A DNA stretch of 13,948 bases, taken from contig JBNMHA010000057.1 in assembly GCA_050872545.1 (NCBI GenBank), forward strand, positions 1 through 13,948, in the 5' to 3' direction. Each line of letters begins with the position of its first letter. Position 1 is the first letter of the stretch. Under the pieces are notes generated by a model that was not told the origin of the DNA, searched no databases, and was given only the letters and a program-made list of their open reading frames with translations. The position numbers and the translations under genes were made by a program. This document shows positions 1 to 8,258 of the stretch, one piece after another. The DNA comes from RGIG8597 sp050872545. GTDB lineage: Bacteria > Spirochaetota > GWE2-31-10.

Positions 1-72
1 ACTATGGGACTTGGCAAGCAGGGCATGGTCAATGCTGCGCTGCTGTGTGCAAGAATTCTAGCTAAAAATTAA
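1..72 (+). CDS. purE: C-terminal end of a PurE-like N5-CAIR mutase (partial)
   Basis: Only the last 23 codons are present, entering the window in frame 1 and stopping at TAA 70-72. The readable tail is GLGKQGMVNAALLCARILAKN. A Gly-Lys-x-Gly segment followed by NAALLxAxILA is the usual C-terminal helix of PurE, which interconverts N5-carboxyaminoimidazole ribonucleotide and CAIR in purine synthesis in the cytoplasm. The GKxG form suggests the common bacterial class I enzyme rather than the class II type described in T. denticola. The fragment is too short to be sure, and the active-site residues lie outside the window. The gene is closed by an intrinsic terminator 5 bases after the stop. Confidence 0.5.
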   Translation, partial: TMGLGKQGMVNAALLCARILAKN

Positions 73-77
73 AAACG

Positions 78-112
78 AAACAGCTGTTTGCAAAACGGAC
101 AGCTGTTTTTTT
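78..112 (+). terminator. Rho-independent terminator after purE
   Basis: A perfect 10-bp stem, AAACAGCTGT (78-87) with ACAGCTGTTT (99-108), encloses an 11-base loop and runs into seven T residues (106-112). It starts 5 bases after the upstream stop codon. The next gene begins only 13 bases after the T run, so this hairpin may also lie in that gene's leader. Confidence 0.88.
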
Positions 113-125
113 ACGGAAGCAAAGT

Positions 126-533
126 GTGAAAAAAAAAGCTTGTTTTATTGTATTTATATTTTTTTTGGTTTCAAAACTTTCTGCACAATCTATTGATTAT
201 AAAAATCCGGAAGTTACAAGATTATACATCTTCGGAATGATTTCATTTTACGTAAAATACGAAATGTATTGCAGTGCAGAAGCTATCGGTTATTTTAAAT
301 ACCCTGCAAATGTCGGTGACAAAGAATATTTTTTCACTTACGAAGGCATACAATTTTATAAACAGTCAATGTTTGATGAAAACTTCTACATTTACCGCCT
401 TCCACTTCCGGCAAATTTATGGACAAACAGCCGAGGGGAATTAATGCTGTTCCGCAAAGCTTTTGCACCAGTAACAGATGCCGACCGCAAAGCTTTGAAT
501 TTTCCTTACGGTTATGCGCGCGACTTTAAGTAG
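126..533 (+). CDS. Small secreted protein of unknown function
   Basis: 135 codons with a GTG start. GGAAG at 115-119 sits 6 bases upstream and supports this start; the N-terminal leader begins immediately after it. Residues 1-20 form a type I signal peptide: KKK, a hydrophobic stretch of Phe, Ile, Val and Leu, then LSA before Gln-Ser. The mature part of about 115 residues is rich in Tyr and Phe, which suits a small beta-rich periplasmic or surface protein. I do not recognise the family. It has no lipobox, so it is not an obvious lipoprotein. No promoter is visible between the upstream terminator and the start, so expression probably depends on read-through or a promoter inside the upstream gene. 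It faces the lipoprotein gene that ends at 633. Confidence 0.72.
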   Translation: MKKKACFIVFIFFLVSKLSAQSIDYKNPEVTRLYIFGMISFYVKYEMYCSAEAIGYFKYPANVGDKEYFFTYEGIQFYKQSMFDENFYIYRLPLPANLWTNSRGELMLFRKAFAPVTDADRKALNFPYGYARDFK

Positions 534-632
534 CCAAAATGTCAAGTTTTATTTTTTTAATTTGTTCATCAAGTTACGCTTCTATCCGTTGGTTTGCACG
601 ACAAATTATACCTTGAGTTACGATGTGGCAGC

Positions 633-1763
633 TTATTTCATTAATTCCGGCATTTCTTTAATAGCCCGGCAACCGCTAAACATTTTTTCAACACTAAGTT
701 CTACCATCATAAAATTACCATAATTTCCATCAATGCCGGCTCTACCGTCAACGCCTCTTGCGCCATCGCTGCCGCGTTCTTCAAATGTGCGTCCTTCTTT
801 ATCATGATACACTCGCACTCCGGCTTCACCTCTGTCGCCTCCTCGTCCGCCATCACCGCCTCGACCGCCCTGCAGCCGTACATCAAAAACATCCTGCAGA
901 TTTTGTCCCGACTGAATTGTTAATTTTAAAATGCCACCGTTTCCGCCATTCCCACCATTGCCCCCAGAACCGCCGTCTCCTCCGTTTAATGAGTGAGATC
1001 TGTGGCTGCGGAAAAATGAATTCCCGTCTCCTCCATCACCGCCTTTTCCGCCACTGCCGCCGTTTCCGCCTCGAAAATCAAGCACTATGCGCCGGTGTGC
1101 ACTCATCAATATAGTTTCATTTGTTTCTGTATCATAAAAAACAATCATTTTATCAGAATTATCAGAAAACATTTTGCCACCTGAAGCAAATAAATACGCT
1201 GCTTCTAAATTCTTTGTCTTTCCGTTTTCACCTGATGTTCCGTTCTCACCGACTTCACCGTTTAATGAAGAAACTGTTTTTAATACAGTCGGTGAATCAC
1301 CGGAAATGCCGTCTTCACCATTTCTACCTACAGCTCCGGAAAAATCCAACGTATCAAAAGTTTTCCAATTTATAAGCCAATTCTCATAAGTTCCGCTGAA
1401 ACTGTTTTGGGCAACATAAACTGCCGCAGAATAATTTTTTTCATATAAATAATTTATATTAGGATATTCAGCTTTTATTATCAAACTTCTGCGGTCTTGG
1501 GAAACAATTTTAAAACAGTCACTTTCAAATATTAATTCAGAATAATTAGGATACTTTATAATTTTCTTTTTTCCAGCTTCAGTCACATCGACTTTCACTT
1601 CATATAATTCGCCGGGTACAATATCTTTTGCATCGTTTTTCATGCCGACAGGAAAAAGGCAAATATTTAATGATTCGATTGATTTTTCTTTAATCGAAAC
1701 AGAAACGCAACCTAAAAATAAAAAGCCGAAAGCACACAGTAAAAGCCACAAAATTTTTCTCAT
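633..1763 (-). CDS. Lipoprotein with collagen-like and polyglycine-type repeats
   Basis: 376 residues from the ATG at 1763. This start is chosen over the longer frame (to 1829) because it gives a clean lipoprotein leader: MRK, a hydrophobic core, then lipobox LFLGC with the lipidated Cys at 19. GGAGG lies 13 bases upstream, inside the end of the preceding gene, which is a long spacing. Residues about 20-140 are an ordinary globular or beta-rich part. Gly-X-Y runs occupy residues 143-157, 169-181 and 331-346, and GGX runs occupy 232-247, 261-278 and 299-311. Between them is a short beta-like segment (279-298). GGX repeats of this kind form packed polyglycine-II helices in phage S16 gp38 and in snow flea antifreeze protein, so a rigid surface-exposed glycine sandwich is plausible. 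The role is unknown. It is probably co-transcribed with the 324-residue gene, whose stop is 7 bases upstream. Confidence 0.85.
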   Translation of the reverse strand: MRKILWLLLCAFGFLFLGCVSVSIKEKSIESLNICLFPVGMKNDAKDIVPGELYEVKVDVTEAGKKKIIKYPNYSELIFESDCFKIVSQDRRSLIIKAEYPNINYLYEKNYSAAVYVAQNSFSGTYENWLINWKTFDTLDFSGAVGRNGEDGISGDSPTVLKTVSSLNGEVGENGTSGENGKTKNLEAAYLFASGGKMFSDNSDKMIVFYDTETNETILMSAHRRIVLDFRGGNGGSGGKGGDGGDGNSFFRSHRSHSLNGGDGGSGGNGGNGGNGGILKLTIQSGQNLQDVFDVRLQGGRGGDGGRGGDRGEAGVRVYHDKEGRTFEERGSDGARGVDGRAGIDGNYGNFMMVELSVEKMFSGCRAIKEMPELMK

Positions 1764-1770
1764 AAAAATA

Positions 1771-2745
1771 TTAAGTCCTCCAAAGTGTTTTTTTATCAAT
1801 CCTAGACAGCAATTCACAAATTTCATCAAAAGTCATTCCGATAGCAGCTTCCTTTATAGAAATAAGCTTTTTCGAGCCGTCATTTTGTTTTAAATATGCC
1901 AAATTAAAATATTTCAGTTTACTCAGTTCATTTGCATTCATAATCTTTTTGTCAATAATGTACTTCCCGAAAGGCGTTTCTTCTATTTTAAGATGCTCGT
2001 TTTCATTAACAAAAACAAAATCAGTCATATCAAATATCGCATTAATATGCCCTTTTGAAATATGGTACGTCCGCTTCACTTTTTCATTCCATTCGTGCTG
2101 CGTATATTTATGCTCGTCGATAATCGGAGTCGCAATATTATTTTTAAGGTTCTCAAAAAGCCCACGATTAAGTTCATGCAAATCCAAATCGAAATTGTGC
2201 AGCTGAACTGAAATAACAAAGATATTAGAATCAGGAGTATAACGCCCCATAATCGATGGCAAGTCATAATTTACTATATAATAACCATTTATACGTTTTA
2301 CCGTCTGTCCGTAAAACAATTTAAAATCTTTTTCATCGGTAAAAATATCAAACAAATCATCCTGAGTTATTCCCAAAAAGTGCGGAGCGTCAAATGCGCT
2401 GATAATTTGCGCCTCGTCAAAAGGCACATCGAAATATTTTTCAAACTCATCTACCATTTCAGGAAACTGGGCAATAGCTTTTTTTGCGTATACGGCAAAA
2501 TAATATTCTGTTGAATAATGCTGGGCAACAAGGAAATCTCTGCAAAATATTCGTCCGTTAATATTTGCCAAGTATGTTACATCTCCGAATTTTTGCACTG
2601 CACTTAAAATTACGGTTTCATATTTCAAAAGATTTGTTTGCGGTCGGACGTAAATCACCACGTTCGGTAAAAGATTGTTATAATTTCTATTATATGGTAT
2701 AAGAACATCGGGTTTCAGCTGCGAAAAATGTGGCACTCCATTCAT
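1771..2745 (-). CDS. Conserved-looking hypothetical protein, 324 aa
   Basis: An open frame of 324 codons with ordinary composition. There is no signal peptide, transmembrane segment or lipobox, so it is predicted cytoplasmic. It is rich in Phe, Tyr, Asn and Asp. The C-terminal 60 residues (KKLISIKEAAIGMTFDEICE and following) look like a small helical extension. I recognise no domain and give no function. AGGA lies 13 bases before the ATG, a weak and distant ribosome site, although the downstream gene shows the same long spacing. It leads a two-gene unit with the glycine-repeat lipoprotein, and a TATAAT box lies 46 bases upstream of the start. A role linked to that lipoprotein is only an inference from co-transcription. 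Confidence 0.8.
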   Translation of the reverse strand: MNGVPHFSQLKPDVLIPYNRNYNNLLPNVVIYVRPQTNLLKYETVILSAVQKFGDVTYLANINGRIFCRDFLVAQHYSTEYYFAVYAKKAIAQFPEMVDEFEKYFDVPFDEAQIISAFDAPHFLGITQDDLFDIFTDEKDFKLFYGQTVKRINGYYIVNYDLPSIMGRYTPDSNIFVISVQLHNFDLDLHELNRGLFENLKNNIATPIIDEHKYTQHEWNEKVKRTYHISKGHINAIFDMTDFVFVNENEHLKIEETPFGKYIIDKKIMNANELSKLKYFNLAYLKQNDGSKKLISIKEAAIGMTFDEICELLSRIDKKTLWRT

Positions 2746-2790
2746 CTTGATATTTTTATCCTGTTTTTTTAGATTAATATTTTGTTTTGA

Positions 2791-2796
2791 ATTATA
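2791..2796 (-). promoter_or_regulatory. Candidate -10 box for the 324-aa gene and lipoprotein unit
   Basis: A perfect TATAAT on the minus strand lies in the 82-base divergent gap before lptD, 46 bases from the minus-strand ATG. No convincing -35 is seen at 16-18 bp. No clear plus-strand promoter for lptD could be picked from the same AT-rich gap. Confidence 0.35.
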
Positions 2797-2827
2797 TCTT
2801 ATGTTAGAGAAAGAAGATTAAAAAAAT

Positions 2828-5800
2828 ATGCAATTTATAAGCTCTTCTGAAAAGAATCATGTTCTTTTGAAGATAAAGTATTTATTTTCTGATATAAAAA
2901 CTCTGTTTTCAAAGTTAAGCTTTATTTTTATATTCATTTTTTTTCCATTATCGCTGTTTTGTGCAAATACAGATTCTTCATCTTCTGATGAAAATACAGT
3001 ATCCGATTGGCGCAAATCAAACGAAACTTTTTATTTACAGACATTGGCAAAAGAATTAAACAACGCAGATTACAATGACTTGAAACAGCGTTCTATGTCG
3101 TTGGGTCTATCACCGAAAGATACTGCCGGAGAATACAGAAATCAGTTGGCAGAATATTACGGAATAAAGCTAATATCTGAAAAAACGTACACCGGCGATA
3201 AAATAATTCTTGAACATGCCGGTGAACTAAAAATGATTAAGCTTGAAAAAGAGAATGAAGAGAATCTTCATATAATCGGAAAAGCAAAAATTATAATAAA
3301 CACAAAAGACAACGAAGGAAAAAGTGCAAAGCGAGAAATCGAAGCAGACGAAATTTTTGTAGATTTAAAAAACAAGGAACTGTCCGGAATAGGCAACGTA
3401 AAATATAAGGATGATAATCTTGAATTTGACGGAGTTCAGTTCTTCTACAATTATGGACTGAATCGAGGCGCACTTCTAAACGGTAAAACTAAGATTAAAC
3501 AAAAAGATCAGTCCGGGCTTGACGGTGCTTTTTTTATCGGTGAGCGAATCACCTACCTTGGTGAAGAAGAATCTATTCTTTACAACGGAAAAATAACAAC
3601 TTGCGATGCGGAAGAACCGCATTACAGTATTCAGGTAAAACGTCTTTGGCTGAATAAAGACAGTGAATGGGGATTACTCGGCGGAGTTGCTTACGTCGGC
3701 CCGATTCCTTTTCTTTATATTCCGATTTATTATCACCCGAAAAGGATAGACTTAAATCCGTCAATCGGGTACAGAAATCGTGAAGGCTGGTTTCTACAAA
3801 CGACGTACAGTTTAATCGGAGAAAGCAACACAAATGACAACATTAACGCCAGTAAAAATCTGGAAGCCGGACTTTCAAGCCGTCGTGCCGCACCTACAGG
3901 AAAAGCTTTATTCACAATTACAAAAAGTGATATGGATAAATGGCTTAACAATTTTTACGATTCACATCCCTTTTATGCAAAACACCCAAAATGGAGAAAA
4001 TTGCCAGAAACACAAAGAATCGATTTATCACTGAAACTTTTTACTGACGCTTACACAAATATCGGTTTCTATTATGGAGCTTCATTTTATGCAAAAATCG
4101 AACATCCTAAGTTTCCGTTTGAAATGAATTTGCTGACAGATTACGGTTTTTCACGCCGACTGTGGAAAGATACCGAAACCGATTTGTACATAGCGTATAA
4201 TCCGGCAGATAAACCAACGGGCAGCTCATTCAGCTGGGATTCCGTAATGGAAAACACTTACTTCAACTGGGAACAAAATCCGCTGTTTTTCAGAACTTCA
4301 CAGTATTTAACATTCAACGGAGAATTATTCAAAAACGCTATAAATTTCAAATACAAAGGCCAATTGGAATATGCGTCCGATACATCTTTTTTCCGTGACT
4401 ATTACAACAGAGCGACATCTTTTTCATATATAGATTTAGCGTTAAAAGCAGTGACTTACTTAATAGAATCAAACGAAGCCGGTAACACAATTTTCCAGAC
4501 AAAGGATGAGGAGAAAGCGAGCAAGATAACATCTACTTCCAATTTTTTATCTTTTTCGTTTAGCCCGAAGAAATTTCCCGACCTGTTCGGTCTGAAGCCG
4601 CTGAATACTTTTACCATCGACGCAGATACAACAGTTAATTTTACTGCCGAAACAGTTGAAGAATATTCCAAAACCTCATTGGGAATCGGAGAAGTAGAAG
4701 ACCCCAGAAGCGAGCGATTATTCATTGATACATTTTCCGCACCTAAAGTAAAAGTCGCACTCGGCGGAACTCTTTTAGACTACGAAACATTTGTAAAAAT
4801 GAAAGATACAATGAAGAGCAACAAAAACACTCAAAAAGAAGAAAAAAATAAGAAAGATTTGAAAATCGAAAAGGAACTGTACCAAAACATTGACAATATA
4901 ACACAAGTTGACGCATCTACTGACAAACAAGAAATCGATTACAAATACCTTCTGCCATTCTTTGGAAAAAAACTGACAGGTTCATCTTCCGGCAATGTTT
5001 CATCAGGCAAATTAGAAGGATATTACGAAAATATATACTCTAACGGCGAGAACAAAATTGAAATACCGCTGAAAAAAGAGGATAAAGAGAAAGTCAAAGA
5101 GAAATCTTATGAAATACTTTCAACTTTTGACAGAATAAAGAATTCAAGCAATTCCGAAATTAAGTTTATTGATTTCAATCTTAAATATTCCTTTTCGGAT
5201 ACATTGGAAAACAAGTTTCTGTTTTACAAAAAAGCAAAAAGGGAAAATCCTGAATATGACAATCTGGCAGAAATGCTTACCGGGAACTTTGATTTTCACG
5301 AAAAACTTATGCGCTTCTCTTTGAACAACAACGCAAGTTTGTCCGTAACAGGCAGTTTTTCACTGTTGAAATTTGCCAATGCCAGCAGCCCAATTCTGGG
5401 ACTTTCGCCGAATTTAACGCTATCTTGGAAAAAATATTGGGACAACATGGATATTTTCAACAGCTATCTGGAAAAACTTTATTCCGAAAGTACAACAAAA
5501 GAAGCTTCCATTCTGTCTGACCGATTAGCAAGAGAATACGACAATAGAAACAACTCTGAATTATCATTAAAATACGCAGATACAATGACAAATGATATTT
5601 CTTTCGGACTTGATTTATTAAAGGGCAGCAATATAAAAACTACGTTGAATATGGATTTGTTCATATATAATGAACAAACTGTTTTTGATTTTAATCTTTT
5701 GAATCGCGTAAATAATATGCTTGACACAAAAGATTATGAAGCTGTTGATTCGGACAGATATTTTGCACGGCGCGGCTGGCTTGGTATATTTAAAAATTTA

Positions 5801-7387
5801 TATTCTACATTTACGTTTAAATTCAACGTGTTCGATTCCGAATCTCCGCACACTTTGGATTTCAGCCTTGCGCCTAAAGTAAACTGGATAATTCCGTCAA
5901 GTTCGCTTGACAATTTAAAAACGCAGCTTTGGGAAGAAGAAGTGACAGACCTTGAGAAAACGTCTGATTATCCGGTAAAATACACTTGGAGCCAGATTAC
6001 AGATATTTATGCAGATTACGAAGGTGAAGACGACGTGCAAAAAACAAATGTAGGACGTCTGACAAATGCAGCAAAAGAATATTTGTATTACAGAACAAAC
6101 GGACGAAATCTTAATGATTTGGTTTCTGAATATTACAACAGCGAACATTTTTGGGATTCGGAAAAAAACTTCCGCAATATATTTGAAAATTTGAATTTCA
6201 CAGGTAACTACAGTTACAAAAAGAATTCAACTACAATTGTTAATTTTTCAAATACATTTACTGTTAATCTTGCAAATATTGGAGAATTCGCAACAGGAAA
6301 AGGTGACGAAAGTGTTTCACCTTTTGCACTTTATCCTGATGAAAAACTGTCTGTAAGCTTCTTCAATTCTATGTTTACATACTCTTTGGGGCTTACATTT
6401 ACAAAAGAAGTAGACAGACATTATTCCGGCTATACAACTGCGCAAAAACGTCTTGACAAATACAATCTTATGACGACAACAAACACTCATAATTTCAGCT
6501 TTACGCTGTCTAATTCACTGTTTGATTTAAAGCTGCCTAAAGGAAATTGGCTTTCATTCAGCAGCGCAACAACGCTGAAATATAATAAAAACAGAATTTT
6601 CAAATCAGGAAGCAGCAACGCAACGGACAACGACCTTAATAATTTTGAACGCTATTTTTATCTTCAATCACAAACTTTCAGCCTGAATATTTTGATGGAC
6701 ATAATTAAGTTTAATCTTACATTAAAACCTTATGAATATGTTGATTCTGGATATAAAATTGCAATTGAAACAGGAAGTATTTCGCTCGGATATAACATTA
6801 CCGAAATACCTAAATTGTTCAATGTATTGAATTTATCATTCAATCCTTCAATATTGCTTAATTTTGCGCCGTTTCATGATCCGTATTGGACTGCAAGCGG
6901 TACAACTGAATCTACTTCACAAACATATTATGATAATAATACACTGAATTTCTCATTTTCAATGGATATGGTATTCGGAAAAGGCACTGATTTTGAAACA
7001 ACATTGCATTTCGCAACAGCAAGCAGAAATAAAAAAATGTATCAGTATTATGACGGAACAAAAGATTTCTTTGAAGACTTAGGAAAGTCTTTCAACTTTG
7101 CAAGTGAAGCTGACCGCCGTGAAAGTGATTTTAACCTACAGAAAATAGAAGTTTCACTTGCACATAAGCTGCACGACTGGGCATTGTACTTTGAATACTC
7201 CGGAGCACCGACAAAAGACAGTACTGGGAAAAAATACATCTGGGAAAACACATTCATTTTCCAAGTTACTTGGCAGATTGACAGTAAGAATCAGTTAATG
7301 AAGTTATTTAACAAAACTAAAGTCGATCAAAAATACAAAGAAGGAGAATGGGTTCAGCCTTCAATGTCTATGGAATTGGATGAATAA
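2828..7387 (+). CDS. lptD: Long LptD/OstA-like outer-membrane assembly protein
   Basis: 1519 residues. In the LptD family an N-terminal periplasmic OstA/LptA-like beta domain receives lipid from the Lpt bridge, and a C-terminal beta-barrel inserts it in the outer leaflet. The leader has a long n-region and a hydrophobic core at residues about 30-45, with likely cleavage after FCA (46). Residues about 130-235 repeat the OstA pattern of increments ending in DEIFVDLKNKELSGIGNVKY. The segment with TTCDAEEPHYSIQVKRL (about 255-275), then GPIPFLYIPIYYHP (about 290-303) and NPSIGYRNREGWFLQTTYSL, is diagnostic of LptD. The rest is Tyr/Phe-rich alternating beta sequence typical of a barrel, interrupted by a Lys/Glu-rich low-complexity insert at about 656-684. 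It is about twice the length of the E. coli protein. T. pallidum has a related protein (TP0515) although it lacks LPS, so the lipid cargo here is uncertain. The ribosome site (AAAGAAG, 2811-2817) is weak, and TTG at about 2864 is an alternative start. Confidence 0.9.
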   Translation: MQFISSSEKNHVLLKIKYLFSDIKTLFSKLSFIFIFIFFPLSLFCANTDSSSSDENTVSDWRKSNETFYLQTLAKELNNADYNDLKQRSMSLGLSPKDTAGEYRNQLAEYYGIKLISEKTYTGDKIILEHAGELKMIKLEKENEENLHIIGKAKIIINTKDNEGKSAKREIEADEIFVDLKNKELSGIGNVKYKDDNLEFDGVQFFYNYGLNRGALLNGKTKIKQKDQSGLDGAFFIGERITYLGEEESILYNGKITTCDAEEPHYSIQVKRLWLNKDSEWGLLGGVAYVGPIPFLYIPIYYHPKRIDLNPSIGYRNREGWFLQTTYSLIGESNTNDNINASKNLEAGLSSRRAAPTGKALFTITKSDMDKWLNNFYDSHPFYAKHPKWRKLPETQRIDLSLKLFTDAYTNIGFYYGASFYAKIEHPKFPFEMNLLTDYGFSRRLWKDTETDLYIAYNPADKPTGSSFSWDSVMENTYFNWEQNPLFFRTSQYLTFNGELFKNAINFKYKGQLEYASDTSFFRDYYNRATSFSYIDLALKAVTYLIESNEAGNTIFQTKDEEKASKITSTSNFLSFSFSPKKFPDLFGLKPLNTFTIDADTTVNFTAETVEEYSKTSLGIGEVEDPRSERLFIDTFSAPKVKVALGGTLLDYETFVKMKDTMKSNKNTQKEEKNKKDLKIEKELYQNIDNITQVDASTDKQEIDYKYLLPFFGKKLTGSSSGNVSSGKLEGYYENIYSNGENKIEIPLKKEDKEKVKEKSYEILSTFDRIKNSSNSEIKFIDFNLKYSFSDTLENKFLFYKKAKRENPEYDNLAEMLTGNFDFHEKLMRFSLNNNASLSVTGSFSLLKFANASSPILGLSPNLTLSWKKYWDNMDIFNSYLEKLYSESTTKEASILSDRLAREYDNRNNSELSLKYADTMTNDISFGLDLLKGSNIKTTLNMDLFIYNEQTVFDFNLLNRVNNMLDTKDYEAVDSDRYFARRGWLGIFKNLYSTFTFKFNVFDSESPHTLDFSLAPKVNWIIPSSSLDNLKTQLWEEEVTDLEKTSDYPVKYTWSQITDIYADYEGEDDVQKTNVGRLTNAAKEYLYYRTNGRNLNDLVSEYYNSEHFWDSEKNFRNIFENLNFTGNYSYKKNSTTIVNFSNTFTVNLANIGEFATGKGDESVSPFALYPDEKLSVSFFNSMFTYSLGLTFTKEVDRHYSGYTTAQKRLDKYNLMTTTNTHNFSFTLSNSLFDLKLPKGNWLSFSSATTLKYNKNRIFKSGSSNATDNDLNNFERYFYLQSQTFSLNILMDIIKFNLTLKPYEYVDSGYKIAIETGSISLGYNITEIPKLFNVLNLSFNPSILLNFAPFHDPYWTASGTTESTSQTYYDNNTLNFSFSMDMVFGKGTDFETTLHFATASRNKKMYQYYDGTKDFFEDLGKSFNFASEADRRESDFNLQKIEVSLAHKLHDWALYFEYSGAPTKDSTGKKYIWENTFIFQVTWQIDSKNQLMKLFNKTKVDQKYKEGEWVQPSMSMELDE

Positions 7388-7450
7388 GCTGTTTTTTCCA
7401 TATTTCACATCATAATCCCAAAAGTCAGGAAATGTGTGCAAAGAAAATGG

Positions 7451-7681
7451 TCATTCACCGCAATGATTTTTCGCATTATTTTTTATATCTGTGATAAGTC
7501 CGTACAAGTAAAGTGCGCTCTGTCCGTACAGTCCCATTGAATCATCTTCCAGAAGCTTGGCAACCGGAGATTCATAAATTGTTCTCAACGCCTCATCCTC
7601 TGACAAACCGTTGTTTTTCATCAGTAGTTCTGCAATCTGAGGAATTAAAATTGTCTTTACAAGGTGATGAGTATCTGGCAT
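7451..7681 (-). CDS. Small helical protein, third gene of the DUF3791/DUF3990 module
   Basis: 76 residues. A strong GGAGG lies 8 bases before the ATG, and the start overlaps the preceding stop as TAATG, so translation is coupled. The sequence is predicted helical, with no signal peptide. It contains ELLMKNNGLSEDEALRTIYE, then SPVAKLLEDDSMGLYGQSALYLYGL. From memory, proteins of this pattern (a helix, a 'LSE-EA--FY-S' turn, a 'LLED' motif, and a final Leu/Tyr helix) often accompany DUF3990 proteins as accessory or antitoxin-like partners; I cannot confirm this by search. It appears intact although the gene in front of it is damaged. Confidence 0.7.
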   Translation of the reverse strand: MPDTHHLVKTILIPQIAELLMKNNGLSEDEALRTIYESPVAKLLEDDSMGLYGQSALYLYGLITDIKNNAKNHCGE

Positions 7682-7920
7682 TAAAAATTCCTCCAGTTCA
7701 CGCTTTTTACAATATAGCTGCTCTTAAAAAAAAGTGACTTCAACGCATTTTCAGTTCTATCAAATTTTATGGAATTAAGCCTAGCAGTACAAATCGCCCA
7801 GCGTTCAGCCTGCTCTTTTATTGTCGTCGTATAAAATCCAAAACCAAAATCGCGCCCTTTTTCATGAACAAGAATTTTTGTTTTTTCAATTTGAATATAT
7901 GAGCCGTGATATAAAATCAT
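7681..7920 (-). pseudogene. DUF3990-type (ADP-ribosyltransferase-like) protein with apparent internal deletion
   Basis: 79 codons from the ATG at 7920, which overlaps the upstream stop as ATGA; GGGG lies 7 bases ahead. The longer start at 7938 is less likely. Residues 1-43 match the DUF3990 N-terminus: MILYHGS, then DFGFGFYTTTIKEQAERWA. The YHGS and FGxGFY motifs are the kind seen in ADP-ribosyltransferase-fold toxins. Full DUF3990 proteins are about 150-170 residues. Here the text passes directly into a segment (FDRTENALKSLFFKSSYIV) that resembles the family's normal C-terminus (typically TEKALKxLxF). The middle, including the conserved YDIVxGPxADD block, is absent. I infer an in-frame internal deletion of roughly 80-90 codons. 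The remaining protein should not be catalytic, but the frame is open and coupling with both neighbours is preserved. Confidence 0.65.
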
Positions 7921-8114
7921 TTTTTTTCCCCGAACCATTGGTCAAAATAGTTCATCAAGTATTCTTTTCCCATTCCATGCAAATCTTCGTAGTCTGTGTT
8001 CAAATGATTGAGTAAATTTGATTTCAAAAATTGCTGAAACACGGCAGAAGAGGATTTATTTTTATATTCAGCGTAGTTTTCAATGCAGTATGCTTTAAAT
8101 GAAAGTTCAGACAT
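7917..8114 (-). CDS. DUF3791-family antitoxin-like protein
   Basis: 65 residues. It begins SELSFKAYCIENYAEYKNKS and ends DLHGMGKEYLMNYFDQWFGE. The CIENY block, the variable 'VFxxF' helix and the closing 'DLHxxGxEYLxxYFD' match the small DUF3791 proteins encoded beside DUF3990 in many gut bacteria, where the pair is treated as a toxin-antitoxin-like module. The ATGA overlap with the DUF3990 remnant supports this pairing. No Shine-Dalgarno sequence precedes the ATG; instead a perfect TATAAT ends 6 bases before it, so the transcript may be leaderless. Reading frame and length look intact. Confidence 0.8.
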   Translation of the reverse strand: MSELSFKAYCIENYAEYKNKSSSAVFQQFLKSNLLNHLNTDYEDLHGMGKEYLMNYFDQWFGEKK

Positions 8115-8120
8115 AGTTTG

Positions 8121-8126
8121 ATTATA
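8121..8126 (-). promoter_or_regulatory. -10 box of the DUF3791/DUF3990 unit
   Basis: Perfect TATAAT, separated from the ATG at 8114 by the six bases CAAACT. A start site 7 bases downstream of the box would fall on the A of the start codon. The -35 region is weak (TTCTTT at 17 bp). Confidence 0.55.
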
Positions 8127-8153
8127 TCATGTTTTATGCGCAAAAAGAATCAG

Positions 8154-8216
8154 AAAACACAAGTCATCTTGTAACTACTCCCCATTTTTGGAGGTAAGAT
8201 AATCTGCGGAAAGTGA
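8154..8216 (-). repeat. Inter-module repeat, copy C
   Basis: The core 8154-8181 matches 8889-8916 at 26 of 28 bases; the plus strand starts AAAACACAAGTCATC and ends GTAACTACTCC in both copies, with CC versus TT between. Read on the minus strand, the bases before the core encode SADYLTSKNGE and stop at 8177-8175. This resembles YADYLDFKIVE-stop in copy A, so the repeat looks like the 3' end of a gene plus its downstream flank. It lies between the ParE remnant and the DUF3791 promoter. Confidence 0.6.
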
Positions 8217-8258
8217 CGAAGCTAAAGAATAACCTAAATGGCAATACAATACGCTTTT

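Noticed and set aside
534..632. Terminator between the convergent secreted-protein and lipoprotein genes
   Set aside because: Only T-rich runs are seen, with no convincing stem on either strand.
758..1389. Several plus-strand open frames rich in His, Arg, Leu and Pro opposite the glycine-repeat lipoprotein
   Set aside because: They are antisense to GGX/GXY codons, have no start signals, and their odd composition follows from the repeat.
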